In this document: one piece after another, positions 8,052-17,322 of the stretch | Position numbering within the stretch: position 1 is the first letter of the stretch | Layout of the letters: the number at the start of each line of letters is the position of its first letter | NCBI GenBank assembly: GCA_001790855.1 | Contig: MGDH01000004.1 | Span: 20,237-84,236 of the forward strand | Direction of reading: 5' to 3' | Length of the DNA: 64,000 nucleotides | Source: Candidatus Schekmanbacteria bacterium RIFCSPLOWO2_02_FULL_38_14 | GTDB lineage: Bacteria > Schekmanbacteria > GWA2-38-11 | Translations under genes and position numbers: made by a program | Notes under the pieces: generated by a model | The model's input: only the letters and a program-made list of their open reading frames with translations | What the model was told of the DNA's origin: nothing | The model's database searches: none

Positions 8052-10106
8052 TCACACGGCAGCCTGATGGCTTATTTTATCCAAGACAAAATTCTTCTCC
8101 ATTGTTATCAATGTCCCCAGACTCTGCTGGTCTAACTGGTCAATCCTGAAATACTTTGCCCCCATCTTCTCCGCAATGTCTTTTGCAAATTCAAAGGAAA
8201 AATTCAGAAACCTCATATTCTTTGTAACCTCTGTATCAATAACTATTGAATAGATACCTTCAACATTTATCATCTCTGCCAGTTTTTCTATTTCCTCCAT
8301 TGGGTCAGCACCCGGAATTATTGAAATGTTAGCCCTGCCGTCTGTTAAAAGAACCATGATTGGAATGATTGTTTCATCTTTTTTTCTCTCATTCTTTATA
8401 AGGTTAAGAGCCTTCATAAGCCCGAGGGCAAGGGGTGTTTTCCCGCCTGTTGGCAAATCAGTCAAAAGCTTTTTTGCAAGCTCAACTCCGTTTGTCGGAG
8501 GAAGGATTACCTGCGCATCATTCCCCCTGAAAGCAATCATCGCAATTCTGTCTCTGCTCTGGTAGGCATCCATGAGAAGCGAAAATACCGTTCCCTTTGC
8601 GCACTCCATCCTGTCAAGCGCTCCCATTGTACCGCTTGCATCAACAACCATAACAATAAGAGAGGAAACCTTGCTCTGCCTCACTTTGCCCCTTATGTCT
8701 TCACTGTGTATGATTATTGCGTGGTTTGTTTCTGCCTTTTCTCTTCTGGTTTTCTGATGGGGTGCTGAAGCCCTGACAGTCGCATCAAATGCTATATCAG
8801 TGATAGTTCCCTTGGGAATATTGTGCTTTATATATCTTCCCTTCCTTCCAACAGAGATAGATTTTATTCTTTTCCCGGAGCCTGAACGCATTTTGCGGTC
8901 AGCCTTTCTTTTTGTCATATCCTTTGGTATCTGGACAGGTGTCCCGATTCTGTGAATCTTTCCTTCAACTTTTTCTTTCTGTTCCTCTGTTGGTTCAAGG
9001 TCAGGCTTGTCCTCATTTTCCGGCGGAAAAAAATCATCCATATCCTTGCTGAGTTCATCCACAAGCTGGTCAATTATGTCATCTGATGCAGCATCATTTC
9101 CAAAAGGATTTGCCCTCATCCTGAATGGGAATATCAACTCCCCTGCTCTTTTTATGTCATCCTTTGTAAGCTCTGTTCTTCCGTTGTATGCTGCAAGTGT
9201 GGCAGCTGTTTTGGCAACCATCGTATCAGGCCTGTGCCCTTCAATATCAAGCTCCTTGCACATCTTGCAAATAAGTATCAGGATATTGTCTGATATATTT
9301 ATCTCCCTTAAAATCTTCTGGGCTTTTTCAATCTTTTTTGCAAGCCTCCTGCTTTCACTCTCAAACTTCTCGCTGAAAGCAACAGGGTTTGCTTCAAATT
9401 CATTCCTTAAAGATACAATTTTGACACGCTCATCCACATCATCAATTCCCTTTACATCAATGTGGAGTGCAATCCTGTCAAGAAGCTGAGGCCTGAGCTC
9501 CCCTTCCTCGGGATTCATTGTTCCCACAAGAATAAACCTTGACGGATGAGAGAACGAAATTCCTTCTCTCTCAACAACATTGACACCTGAAGTAGATGCA
9601 TCAAGAATCACATCAATCACATGGTCATCCAGAAGATTAATTTCATCAACGTAGAGTATTCCCTGATTGACTTCTGCAAGTATTCCCGGCTCAAGTTCTT
9701 TTTTCCCTAACTTCACAGCTTTCTCAAGGTCAAGGCTTCCGAGAAGCCTGTCTTCAGTTGAGCCAAGAGGAAGATCAACAACTTTAATCCTTCTCTTTTC
9801 CGCTTCAATTCTTCTTCCCCTTCCGGAAGCCTTTTCCAGAACCCTTTCCTTGCAGTAAGGGCACAGTTCAGTAAAAATATGAGGATTACAGCTAAACGGA
9901 CACCCCCTTACCACATCTACCTTTGGAAGAATCTCAGCAAGGGCTCTGACTGCTGTTGACTTCCCTGTTCCCTTTTCTCCCCTTATCAGAACACCGCCAA
10001 CCTGTGTATTAATGGCATTAAGAATAAGCGCCAATTTCATACTCTCCTGCCCTACAAGGGCTGCAAAGGGATACAGAATCCTTTCTACGCGTTGTATTTT
10101 TTCCAC
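8052..10106 (-). CDS. Chelatase ChlI/ChlD fusion: AAA+ plus VWA domain
   Basis: 684-residue protein joining an ATPase module to an integrin-I-like module, as in ChlID-type subunits of Mg or Co chelatases. Residues 1-345: Walker A GEKGTGKS (43-50), a four-Cys insert (69, 73, 82, 85), intact Walker [13 protein letters not shown] and RPQLLDR. An acidic, Pro-rich linker follows near 370-400, then a basic stretch, then VWA at about 479-684 with the MIDAS sequence DASGT from Asp489 (Thr in the third MIDAS position) and the later TGGKTP and LTDGRAN elements. GTG 10106 is taken as start because AGAAGG lies 6 bases before it; TTG 10112 would touch the Shine-Dalgarno. It should dock ATPase rings on the BchH-like subunit encoded upstream. 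Confidence 0.9.
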   Translation of the reverse strand: MEKIQRVERILYPFAALVGQESMKLALILNAINTQVGGVLIRGEKGTGKSTAVRALAEILPKVDVVRGCPFSCNPHIFTELCPYCKERVLEKASGRGRRIEAEKRRIKVVDLPLGSTEDRLLGSLDLEKAVKLGKKELEPGILAEVNQGILYVDEINLLDDHVIDVILDASTSGVNVVEREGISFSHPSRFILVGTMNPEEGELRPQLLDRIALHIDVKGIDDVDERVKIVSLRNEFEANPVAFSEKFESESRRLAKKIEKAQKILREINISDNILILICKMCKELDIEGHRPDTMVAKTAATLAAYNGRTELTKDDIKRAGELIFPFRMRANPFGNDAASDDIIDQLVDELSKDMDDFFPPENEDKPDLEPTEEQKEKVEGKIHRIGTPVQIPKDMTKRKADRKMRSGSGKRIKSISVGRKGRYIKHNIPKGTITDIAFDATVRASAPHQKTRREKAETNHAIIIHSEDIRGKVRQSKVSSLIVMVVDASGTMGALDRMECAKGTVFSLLMDAYQSRDRIAMIAFRGNDAQVILPPTNGVELAKKLLTDLPTGGKTPLALGLMKALNLIKNERKKDETIIPIMVLLTDGRANISIIPGADPMEEIEKLAEMINVEGIYSIVIDTEVTKNMRFLNFSFEFAKDIAEKMGAKYFRIDQLDQQSLGTLITMEKNFVLDKISHQAAV

Positions 10107-10119
10107 AGACAACCTTCTC

Positions 10120-10240
10120 TGAGTTTAAAATCCAAAGTTCAAAATCCAAATGTCAAATAAATCTCAAATATCAAAATAAAAAAAATAAGTAATTTTTAAA
10201 TTTGACATTCATTTGAAATTTGAAATTTACCTATAGATAA
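10120..10240. repeat. AT-rich AAATCCAAA/TTTGACATT repeat
   Basis: Intergenic stretch with AAAATCCAAAGTTC, AAATCCAAATGTC and, in inverse orientation, TTTGACATTC and GAAATTTGAAATTT. Similar text occurs in the centre of other repeats here (about 46060-46110 and 62730-62800). Non-coding. Confidence 0.4.
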
Positions 10241-10246
10241 TTTAAA

Positions 10247-11323
10247 TCATACCTCTGCATATGTCCTGTTAACAATATCTTCAAAAATATCCACTGTCTT
10301 TTCATCGCTTTTAAACATAGTCTTCCTTGTTCTGAATGGAAGTATCAGTTTTACAGCCTCTTTAACATCATCCCTTGTAATCCTTTTCTTTCCTCTGAAT
10401 GCAGCAAGGGTTTTGACTGTCTTGACAATCATTGCATCAGGCCTGTGCCCTTCAACTTCCAGCTCATTGCAGATATTGCAGATAATTCTTAAAAGGCTTT
10501 CATCTGTCTTAACTTTTTCCATAAGCTTCTGAGTAGTTATTATTTTTTTTCTTAACTCCTCGCTCTGCTTTTCAAATTTTTTGCTGAACGCCATCGGGTC
10601 TTTCTCAAACTCATTCCTGAGAATGGTTATCTTCACCCTCTCATTAACACTCTTTAAACCCTCTACATCTATATGAAGGGCAATCCTGTCAAGAAGCTGA
10701 GGTCTGAGTTCCCCCTCTTCTGGATTCATTGTTCCAACAAGGATAAACCTTGACGGATGGGAAAATGAAATTCCCTCTCTTTCAACAACATTTACTCCGG
10801 AGGTTGCTGTATCAAGAAGCATATCCACAACATGGTCATCAAGAAGATTTATTTCATCAACATAGAGAATCCCGCGGTTAACATCAGCCAGTATTCCCGG
10901 CTCAAGCTCTTTTTTTCCGCTTTTTATGGCTTTCTCGATATCAAGGCTTCCAAGAAGCCTGTCTTCTGTTGAGCCAAGAGGAAGGTCAACGACCTTCATC
11001 TTCCGCTTCTCCGTTGGAACCTTGCCGCCGTTCCACTCGCCTCTTTCAACCTTCTCCATGCAATACGGGCACATCTCCGAAGTCCTTTTTGGATTGCAGT
11101 TAAAAGGGCATCCCTTTATCACTTCAATCTCTGGAAGAACCTCAGCAAGGGCTCTGACAGCAGTAGATTTTCCTGTCCCTTTTTCTCCTCTTACAAGAAC
11201 TCCTCCGACCTGAGGATTAATGGCATTAAGAAGCAGAGCAAGCTTCATCCCCTCCTGTCCAACTATGGCTACAAAAGGGTATAGAATCCGTTTAAAGCGT
11301 TCTTTAGAACTATTACTTCCCAT
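10247..11323 (-). CDS. Mg-chelatase-type ATPase subunit I (ChlI/BchI family)
   Basis: 358-residue AAA+ ATPase, close to the usual ChlI length. Walker A GEKGTGKS (46-53), a Cys4 insert (72, 76, 85, 88), Walker [13 protein letters not shown], sensor [18 protein letters not shown] and the C-terminal EGHRPD element are all intact, so this is the likely motor of the chelatase. It forms rings with the D-type subunit and powers metal insertion by the H subunit. ATG 11323 gives a 10-base spacing from GGAGG; the in-frame TTG at 11332 almost touches that GGAGG and is unlikely. It lies 146 bases after the BchH-like gene, the gap holding GC-rich repeats. Confidence 0.92.
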   Translation of the reverse strand: MGSNSSKERFKRILYPFVAIVGQEGMKLALLLNAINPQVGGVLVRGEKGTGKSTAVRALAEVLPEIEVIKGCPFNCNPKRTSEMCPYCMEKVERGEWNGGKVPTEKRKMKVVDLPLGSTEDRLLGSLDIEKAIKSGKKELEPGILADVNRGILYVDEINLLDDHVVDMLLDTATSGVNVVEREGISFSHPSRFILVGTMNPEEGELRPQLLDRIALHIDVEGLKSVNERVKITILRNEFEKDPMAFSKKFEKQSEELRKKIITTQKLMEKVKTDESLLRIICNICNELEVEGHRPDAMIVKTVKTLAAFRGKKRITRDDVKEAVKLILPFRTRKTMFKSDEKTVDIFEDIVNRTYAEV

Positions 11324-11361
11324 TATCTTCAAACCTCCTAATTTCTCTTCTAAAATCTCTT

Positions 11362-11462
11362 TTCACCCTCCCCTTAATCCCCTCCTGTCAAGGGAGGGGA
11401 AGTAAAGGAATATCACTGCTCACTACCCTCTCCCCTTGCGGGAGAGGGACAGGGTGAGGGGT
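11362..11462. repeat. GC-rich palindromic repeats (CCCCTCCC family)
   Basis: Two inverted units: CCCCTCCTGTCAAGGGAGGGG and CCTCTCCCC-TTGCGG-GAGAGGG followed by ACAGGGTGAGGGG. Related text occurs at 51108-51160 and, translated, inside the membrane protein gene at 44834-44879. Confidence 0.55.
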
Positions 11463-11469
11463 TTCCCCT

Positions 11470-14400
11470 CTATTCCTCCTGCTCTTCAATCTGGGATTCA
11501 ATCTCAAGATATATCTGCTTTAATTTTTCCAGTTCCTCAGGAGATGCCTCCCATTTCCCTCTGTTATAAGCCTCCATCAGGCGGTTAAGGGAATGTTCTA
11601 CAGCCCAGATATTTTCCTGCATCATCTTCTTTCTTACTTCATCATCAAACATATACTTTTCAGCCACACCGCTCCATACCCAGTTATCAACAGAACCCGC
11701 AGTAACAGACCACCCAAGTAAGTGTTCAACCCTCTGGCCAATATTTCTTATTCCTTTGTAACCGCTGTCAATCTGGCCTTTTATCCATTCAGGATTCAAA
11801 AGTTTTGTTTTTGCTTCATAATCAAGGGTTGACCTTATGCTTTTAGTCTTAATTTTATCTCTTGTGCTGTCCGCAACAAGAATTGTAGGCATGGTTTTGC
11901 CTCTTCCAGGATTCTTCTTCCTCACAGTCTCAACAGACTTTGAAAGACCTCCAAGAAATTCATAGTAATGGTCCAAATCTGCCATACCGTATTCCTCACT
12001 GCTTCTTACCTGAGCAACAACATCTACTTTATCAAGCACCTCTTTGAATGTATCAACACTTGAGAAGGCGTGGAATTTGTCACCATAGATATGAGCCATT
12101 TTTGATATGTGCAAATCTGCTATCTGGCTTTCATCCTCCCATTCAGAGGTTTCAATTATCTGTGTTACATCAGTTCCATAATTGGATGAAGAGGGACCGA
12201 AAATTCTTGCCTGTGCAAGGCTTTCTGCCTGTTCTTTTGGCACTCCCTTGCCTTCAAGAACTTTCTGGATTTCAAGCGAGTGCTTCCTCATAAAATTCTG
12301 CCCAGATGGCTCATCAAGAGAGGCAACAATTTTAAATGCCCGGTCAATCATTCTTAAAAGCAGGGGAAAGGTATCCCTGAATATACCGCATATCTCAACA
12401 ACAACATCTACTCTTGGTCTGCCGAGTTCCTTGAGAGGAATTGGAGAGACTCCGACAAAACCACCAACCCCCGACCACCTTGGCTTCACACCAAGGAGCC
12501 TGAAAATCTCAGCCACTGTTTCACCCTGCGTTTTCATTGTTTCAAATCCCCACAGGATGACAGCAACAGTTTCAGGCAAATTATTGTCATTTTCTGCCTT
12601 ATAGTTTTCAATAACCTGATCAGCTATTGCCTCTCCCCTCTCACATGCAAGTGGTGTTGGTATGAGGTCAGGATTGAACTGATATATATTCCTTCCGGTT
12701 GGAACAACACTTGGGCTCCTGATTGGGTCTCCGCCAAGTCCCGGAGGAATATATGAACCCTTCATTGCCTCTATAAGGGCTTCACCCTCTTTATTGGAAG
12801 ATAAACTCTTTGCAAAGGTCTTGGCAAACTCCAGAGTTTTCTCAAATTCTTCCGCATGCTCTGTCTTGAGTTTAAACTTAACATTCTTTTTTATAAGCTT
12901 TTTGACAGGAGAATTATTTTGAATCACCAGAGAAAGAATACTTCTTGCATCCTTATCTATTTCATCTAAAACCGCTCCCATCAGTTTGCCGCCTTTAGTT
13001 ATTTTTGACGGAGTTGTGCGGGCTTCATCCCAGTCTATCCCTCTTGAAGCAGCAATCATCTTGTGAAGCGACACCATATCGCCCCTGTCAAACCTCACGA
13101 CTCCAAGAACATAATTTATTAACTCTTCTCCATTCAGAGAGTCTCCAAGCACATGAACTCCCTTGGTCATCATGCTCCCTTTCATCTCATTAAGGGAATC
13201 ATAGAGCTTATTGATATCAACATCCGCAGCCTCTACATCAACCATGTTTGCTTCCTTTGCCTTATCAAGTATCCCCTCTTTTATTTTCTTAGCCTGCGCA
13301 GGACTCTGCTCCTTCTGTTGGAAAAAATTATGGATATCCATTTCAAGCTCTGCATATTTTCCGTAAAGGTCAGAGATTATCATTGGTGGAGTCATATAAT
13401 CTACCGTCGTGGCATATATTCTCCTTTTCGCTATTGAGGATTCAGATGGATTGCTGCAGGTATAAAAATACAGATTTGGAAGATTTCCTATAAGAATGTC
13501 AGGATAACAGGTCTTGGACATTGCAACATGCTTTCCGGGAAGAAACTCAAGTGTTCCGTGAGTTCCAAAATGCAGTATGGCATCAGCCCTGAAAGTATCT
13601 TCAATCCATCTGTAAAAAGCAAGGTACTGATGGTGCGGAACAATTGCCTGGTCATGGTATGTCTTTGAAGGGTCTTCAAAATATCCGCGGGGTGGCTGGA
13701 AACCTACAAATACATTTCCAAAAGCGATTCCGGGAACGAATATGTTTTTATCATCACACATTATTTTCCCCGGAGGATCACCCCAAGCTCCTATCATCTC
13801 ATCCTGACAGGACTTTGGCACATTTTCAAACCATTTTTTATAATCATCAAGCGACACCTTGAAAGAATTTTCCTTTACCTTTTGTAGCGCTGTCCAGTTG
13901 CTCTGGTTAATTATATTTTTCTTTGTAACAAGCCTGATAAATTCATGCCTTGTTCTTGGATAGCCCGAAACAACATATCCATCATCTTTCATTTTATCCA
14001 AAAGCCTTATAATACTTTCAAATGTATCAAGGTTTCCTGCACTGCCCAGATTATCTTTTCCCGGAGGGTAGTTGAAAAGAACTATTGCAACCTTTTTATC
14101 CTTGTTCTGCTTATGTCTCAGCTTAATCCAGTTAACTGTCCTTGCTACAGCCTTATCAACCCTGTCCTCAATCGGTTCCATTATTCTTACTATGTTTTTC
14201 CCTGTTGATATATCCCTGTGTCCTGCAACCAGCAATCCCTCAATCAAGCCATCAAGCTCAGGAAGAATTACTGTTATTGTGGTCTCAAGCGGAGCCATTC
14301 CCTCTGGCTTTTCCTTCCATTCATCAATGGTTGTATACCCCATGCACAGATAGTGTATGAATGGAATATTCATCTTCTTGCAGAGATTCACAAAACCCTC

Positions 14401-15360
14401 ATAGTCCCCTCCAAGCGGACCTCCCTCTATGCGGAAGAAAAGGAAGCTTATGATGGCGTCAACAGTTGGCCCCTTCTCATTAATGAAATGCCTTTTGATA
14501 TTGCGAACATTTTCAGAGCCTTCTGAGAGCACTGTAACGACTCTAACTCCCTTTTCCTCTAACTTTTCAATAACCATGTTCAGGTCTTTTATGTCTTCAC
14601 TCTGGTAGCGCTGCAGATAAAAAAGTATCCCGATAAGGGGTCTTTTTTTCCATCCATTGTTTTTTACAAGGTTTGTTTTATCATACCATTTCAGGTATTC
14701 ATCAAGCGAGAGAAAAAAGTCCTGGGCTTTTGGATGGTAGATAGCTGTTGGCGGAACTTCTACAGGGTCTTTATAGCTGACTTTGTAGCCATAATATTCT
14801 GCCATTATAAAGTAGAGCATATTTATAATGTTTTCTCTTCCACCCTTGTAAAAATATTTCCACAACCTGACATAGTTGCCGGCATCCTTCCATTTTCCAA
14901 ACCTCAATACCTTTAAAAACACATCAGATATCTCAAGAAGTTTTCTCACTTCCATTGGGCTTTTGCTGCTTACCATAAGCCCTTTCAGAACTGACAACAC
15001 CTTCATTATTTTTGATTCTGCAACAGCATCAACAAGCTCACCAAGTTTGAATTTTCCGAGTTTTGTAAGCTTGATTCCCCTTGGAACCGAGGCAAGAACA
15101 ATGAATGATTTCTCCTTATTGTGGTACTTCTCAAGAATGGCAAGAACAACATCATCAAAAACCATATTAACAATTATTACATCTGCCTTTGAAACATTCT
15201 CCTCCATCTGATCCAGCTGTTTTTTGGAAAACGGCTGATGTCTCAGACAGAACTGATAAGTAAGTTCCACTTCCCCCTTGAACATCTCTTTTAATTTATC
15301 TGATGCATCTGAGAATGATTTGCTGAAGGTATAATCACCAACTATGGCAGTAATATGCAT
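11470..15360 (-). CDS. BchH/CobN-type metallochelatase large subunit
   Basis: 1296-residue protein of the porphyrin-binding chelatase family. It begins with the N-terminal domain typical of BchH/ChlH (about 1-160), then the long CobN/Mg-chelatase body with the conserved blocks HFGTHGTLEFLPGKH and FYTCSNPSESSIAKRR, GYPRTRHE, and WGFETMKTQGET with DVVVEICGIFRDTFP. Length and N-terminal domain fit BchH better than aerobic CobN. The start is supported by GAGGAGG 6 bases before ATG 15360. It is the first structural gene after marR (30-base gap). No protoporphyrin, chlorophyll or cobalamin synthesis gene lies in the window, so metal and tetrapyrrole are open; Mg, Co or Ni are all conceivable. Confidence 0.9.
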   Translation of the reverse strand: MHITAIVGDYTFSKSFSDASDKLKEMFKGEVELTYQFCLRHQPFSKKQLDQMEENVSKADVIIVNMVFDDVVLAILEKYHNKEKSFIVLASVPRGIKLTKLGKFKLGELVDAVAESKIMKVLSVLKGLMVSSKSPMEVRKLLEISDVFLKVLRFGKWKDAGNYVRLWKYFYKGGRENIINMLYFIMAEYYGYKVSYKDPVEVPPTAIYHPKAQDFFLSLDEYLKWYDKTNLVKNNGWKKRPLIGILFYLQRYQSEDIKDLNMVIEKLEEKGVRVVTVLSEGSENVRNIKRHFINEKGPTVDAIISFLFFRIEGGPLGGDYEGFVNLCKKMNIPFIHYLCMGYTTIDEWKEKPEGMAPLETTITVILPELDGLIEGLLVAGHRDISTGKNIVRIMEPIEDRVDKAVARTVNWIKLRHKQNKDKKVAIVLFNYPPGKDNLGSAGNLDTFESIIRLLDKMKDDGYVVSGYPRTRHEFIRLVTKKNIINQSNWTALQKVKENSFKVSLDDYKKWFENVPKSCQDEMIGAWGDPPGKIMCDDKNIFVPGIAFGNVFVGFQPPRGYFEDPSKTYHDQAIVPHHQYLAFYRWIEDTFRADAILHFGTHGTLEFLPGKHVAMSKTCYPDILIGNLPNLYFYTCSNPSESSIAKRRIYATTVDYMTPPMIISDLYGKYAELEMDIHNFFQQKEQSPAQAKKIKEGILDKAKEANMVDVEAADVDINKLYDSLNEMKGSMMTKGVHVLGDSLNGEELINYVLGVVRFDRGDMVSLHKMIAASRGIDWDEARTTPSKITKGGKLMGAVLDEIDKDARSILSLVIQNNSPVKKLIKKNVKFKLKTEHAEEFEKTLEFAKTFAKSLSSNKEGEALIEAMKGSYIPPGLGGDPIRSPSVVPTGRNIYQFNPDLIPTPLACERGEAIADQVIENYKAENDNNLPETVAVILWGFETMKTQGETVAEIFRLLGVKPRWSGVGGFVGVSPIPLKELGRPRVDVVVEICGIFRDTFPLLLRMIDRAFKIVASLDEPSGQNFMRKHSLEIQKVLEGKGVPKEQAESLAQARIFGPSSSNYGTDVTQIIETSEWEDESQIADLHISKMAHIYGDKFHAFSSVDTFKEVLDKVDVVAQVRSSEEYGMADLDHYYEFLGGLSKSVETVRKKNPGRGKTMPTILVADSTRDKIKTKSIRSTLDYEAKTKLLNPEWIKGQIDSGYKGIRNIGQRVEHLLGWSVTAGSVDNWVWSGVAEKYMFDDEVRKKMMQENIWAVEHSLNRLMEAYNRGKWEASPEELEKLKQIYLEIESQIEEQEE

Positions 15361-15390
15361 ACTTTCCTCCTCAAGAAATTAACTTATAAC

Positions 15391-15867
15391 CTATCCAATT
15401 TTTTTAAGTATCTGGCTTGCCTTCTCAAGATTCTTTATGAGCTCATCCCAATCCTCACTGCTAAGTTTGCTGAAGATATTTTCAAGCTCTTCCCTTCTTC
15501 GTTCCATAAATTCCTTTCGCATCTTCTTACCCTTTTCTGTCAATTTAACCCGCACAACCCTTCTATCATCAGGGTCTCTCCATCTTTCCACTATACCAAC
15601 CTCTTCTAAACCATCTATCATCTCGGTCATACTCGGCATTGCTACCTGAATATTTCTGCTCAACTCTCCCATGGTGTAGTCTTTATCTTCTTTAAAGGCT
15701 GATAAGGCTTTAAGCTGTGAAAGGTTGAAATCAAACTTTAGCTTTTCCTTGTCAATGCTTATTACACGATTGGTAAACTCAACAAAAAACTCCCTGACTT
15801 TTGATATCTGGCTTTCTAATTTGTCAATTTGCTGTATTGTCGCAAAGGCTTTATTTGAATCACCCAT
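15391..15867 (-). CDS. MarR-family transcriptional regulator
   Basis: 158-residue winged-helix repressor type. The HTH and wing lie at about residues 50-105, with MGELSRNIQVAMPSMTEMID as recognition region and ERWRDPDDRRVVRVKLTEKG as the beta wing, typical of MarR; coiled dimerisation helices flank it. GGAG precedes ATG 15867 by 8 bases. It is first in the same-strand run that continues with the BchH-like gene 30 bases downstream. Three 15-bp repeats overlapping its promoter are the obvious operator, so autoregulation and control of the chelatase genes are likely (inference). The ligand is unknown; a metal or a tetrapyrrole would fit. Confidence 0.9.
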   Translation of the reverse strand: MGDSNKAFATIQQIDKLESQISKVREFFVEFTNRVISIDKEKLKFDFNLSQLKALSAFKEDKDYTMGELSRNIQVAMPSMTEMIDGLEEVGIVERWRDPDDRRVVRVKLTEKGKKMRKEFMERRREELENIFSKLSSEDWDELIKNLEKASQILKKIG

Positions 15868-15885
15868 TTTTTTATCTCCACAAAG

Positions 15886-15930
15886 TAATTAGATTTTGAA
15901 TAATTAGTTTTATAATAATTAGTTTACTAA
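15886..15930. promoter_or_regulatory. Three tandem 15-bp repeats, candidate MarR operator
   Basis: TAATTAGATTTTGAA, TAATTAGTTTTATAA and TAATTAGTTTACTAA follow each other without gaps at 15886, 15901 and 15916. A related TAATTAAATTCTTGT lies at 15943, inside the promoter spacer. They sit between the -10 box and the marR start codon, a classic repressor position. Confidence 0.55.
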
Positions 15931-15932
15931 AT

Positions 15933-15960
15933 ATTATATACCTAATTAAATTCTTGTCAA
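15933..15960 (-). promoter_or_regulatory. Consensus sigma70 promoter of marR and the chelatase genes
   Basis: On the minus strand TTGACA (15955-15960) and TATAAT (15933-15938), both perfect consensus, are 16 bases apart. Transcription would start near 15926, within the tandem 15-bp repeats, and run into marR. Confidence 0.7.
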
Positions 15961-16383
15961 GTAGATTTTAAAATTTTTTTTTAAAATAATTTAGTTTTTA
16001 CAATCACATAAACATTAAGATATGACAGCAAAATTTATTAATTTTTAAATACAACTTAACTATATGATATATTGTATTATTTTAAATATTATGCCAATTA
16101 TATGACAATATTGATGTCAATCTATTGGCACATATTATATATTTAACATATTGATTTATAATATAGTTTATGGAAAGAAATTTTATTTCAACTTTTTTTT
16201 CTGTAAAAAATTAAACTATAAACAACTAACTATTATAGTAGAAAATATAATTATAATTAAAATACAAAGAGTTATTCCTCTTGTTAAAAAGATGGCACAT
16301 CTTTTGCTATTTATATAAATCTAAGTTATACAAGATTTTATTAAATTTTCATTTAACCCTCTTCTTTAATAAGGAGATCTTTT
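15961..16383. other. AT-rich intergenic region, no gene seen
   Basis: About 420 bases of extremely AT-rich DNA between marR and the small zinc-ribbon gene. It has many TATATT and AATTTA runs, no open frame with a ribosome site and no convincing hairpin. It may simply be the divergent control region. Confidence 0.6.
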
Positions 16384-16530
16384 ATGAGATGTCCAAGATG
16401 TAGTGGAGTTATGGTAATTCAGAAATTTTTTGATATGTATTACAGCTTTGAGGGTTGGCGATGTGTAAACTGTGGGTCCATTATAGACAATTTAATTCTG
16501 GAAAACAGAAGAAGGAAAATAAAGAACTAG
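16384..16530 (+). CDS. 48-residue zinc-ribbon microprotein
   Basis: Short frame starting ATG 16384, with AAGGAG 6 bases upstream, that encodes two Cys pairs: CPRC at residues 3-6 and CVNC near 27-30, ending in a basic ENRRRKIKN tail. The start, the spacing and the two CxxC knuckles argue for a real gene. It is divergent from marR and convergent with rsmI, whose stop is only 1 base away. The fold would bind one zinc; a nucleic-acid-binding role is possible, but nothing in the context fixes it. Confidence 0.65.
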   Translation: MRCPRCSGVMVIQKFFDMYYSFEGWRCVNCGSIIDNLILENRRRKIKN

Positions 16531-16531
16531 C

Positions 16532-17281
16532 CTAAAAATATGTTGCAGACCGGAGAGGTTCTTCTGTAATGGAGTTTACTCCTCCTACTACAAGAGTAAA
16601 TTCTCCTTTAATCTGTTTTCTTTTTAAAAACTCCTTGATTCCATCTGAAATTTGTCCTCTGAAAATCTCTTCATACATTTTTGTAAGTTCCCTGCATATA
16701 GCGACCTTCCTGTCTCCCATCACTTCTTTGATATCCTCCAGTGTCTTTATCAATCGATAGGGAGATTCGAATATGATTATTGTCTCTTCGCTCTCCTTGA
16801 ATTTTTCAAGATAAGTTTTTTTTTTGTTCCTTTTTACCGGTAGAAATCCTGAAAAATAAAATCTGCTTGTTGGAAGTCCTGATACAGACAGGGCTGCATT
16901 TAAGGCAGAAACCCCGCAGACAGGAACTATATTAATACCCTGCTCGAGAGACTGCTTTATCAAAAGATATCCCGGGTCTGAAATCCCGGGGGTTCCTGCA
17001 TCTGAAACAAGAGCAACATTTTTCCCATTCAAAAGCTCTTTTACAATTAACTTCCCTTTGTATATTTTATTGTGTTCAAAATAGCTAATCAGGGGGTTTT
17101 TAATTTGGTAGTGGTTTAGAAGAATCCTTGTCCGTCTTGTATCTTCTGCTGCGATAATATCTGCTTCTTTTAAAATTCGTATTGCTCTTAGAGTTATATC
17201 TTCAAGATTTCCTATTGGAGTGCTGACAATGAAAAGGCTGCCCTTCCCTCCATTCATTTTATTATTTTCCATCACTTGCAT
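16532..17281 (-). CDS. rsmI: 16S rRNA (cytidine1402-2'-O)-methyltransferase
   Basis: About 250 residues of the tetrapyrrole-methylase fold. The signature FIVSTPIGNLEDITLRAIRIL near the N-terminus, AAEDTRRTRILLNHY, LVSDAGTPGISDPGYLL and PVCGVSALNAALSVSGLPTS are the RsmI blocks. The enzyme methylates the ribose of C1402 in 16S rRNA using SAM in the cytoplasm. The start is uncertain: in-frame ATGs at 17281, 17272 and 17257 and a TTG at 17290 all lack a strong ribosome site; 17257 would give the usual short N-terminus. It follows the PfkB-kinase gene by about 40 bases on the same strand. Confidence 0.93.
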   Translation of the reverse strand: MQVMENNKMNGGKGSLFIVSTPIGNLEDITLRAIRILKEADIIAAEDTRRTRILLNHYQIKNPLISYFEHNKIYKGKLIVKELLNGKNVALVSDAGTPGISDPGYLLIKQSLEQGINIVPVCGVSALNAALSVSGLPTSRFYFSGFLPVKRNKKKTYLEKFKESEETIIIFESPYRLIKTLEDIKEVMGDRKVAICRELTKMYEEIFRGQISDGIKEFLKRKQIKGEFTLVVGGVNSITEEPLRSATYF

Positions 17282-17322
17282 TTCAACCAATAAACAATAA
17301 ACAGATTAAATATAATCATAAC

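Noticed and set aside
12048-15211. Plus-strand open frames opposite the BchH-like gene
   Set aside because: All lie antisense to a strongly conserved 1296-residue protein and show no family motifs or ribosome sites.
11470-15360. Reading this cluster as bacteriochlorophyll synthesis
   Set aside because: BchH, I and D-type proteins alone are present; no bch reductases, methyltransferases or reaction-centre genes occur, and metal pumps flank the set instead.
15886-15930. A short CRISPR-like array
   Set aside because: The 15-bp units have no spacers and lie in a promoter; no cas genes are present.
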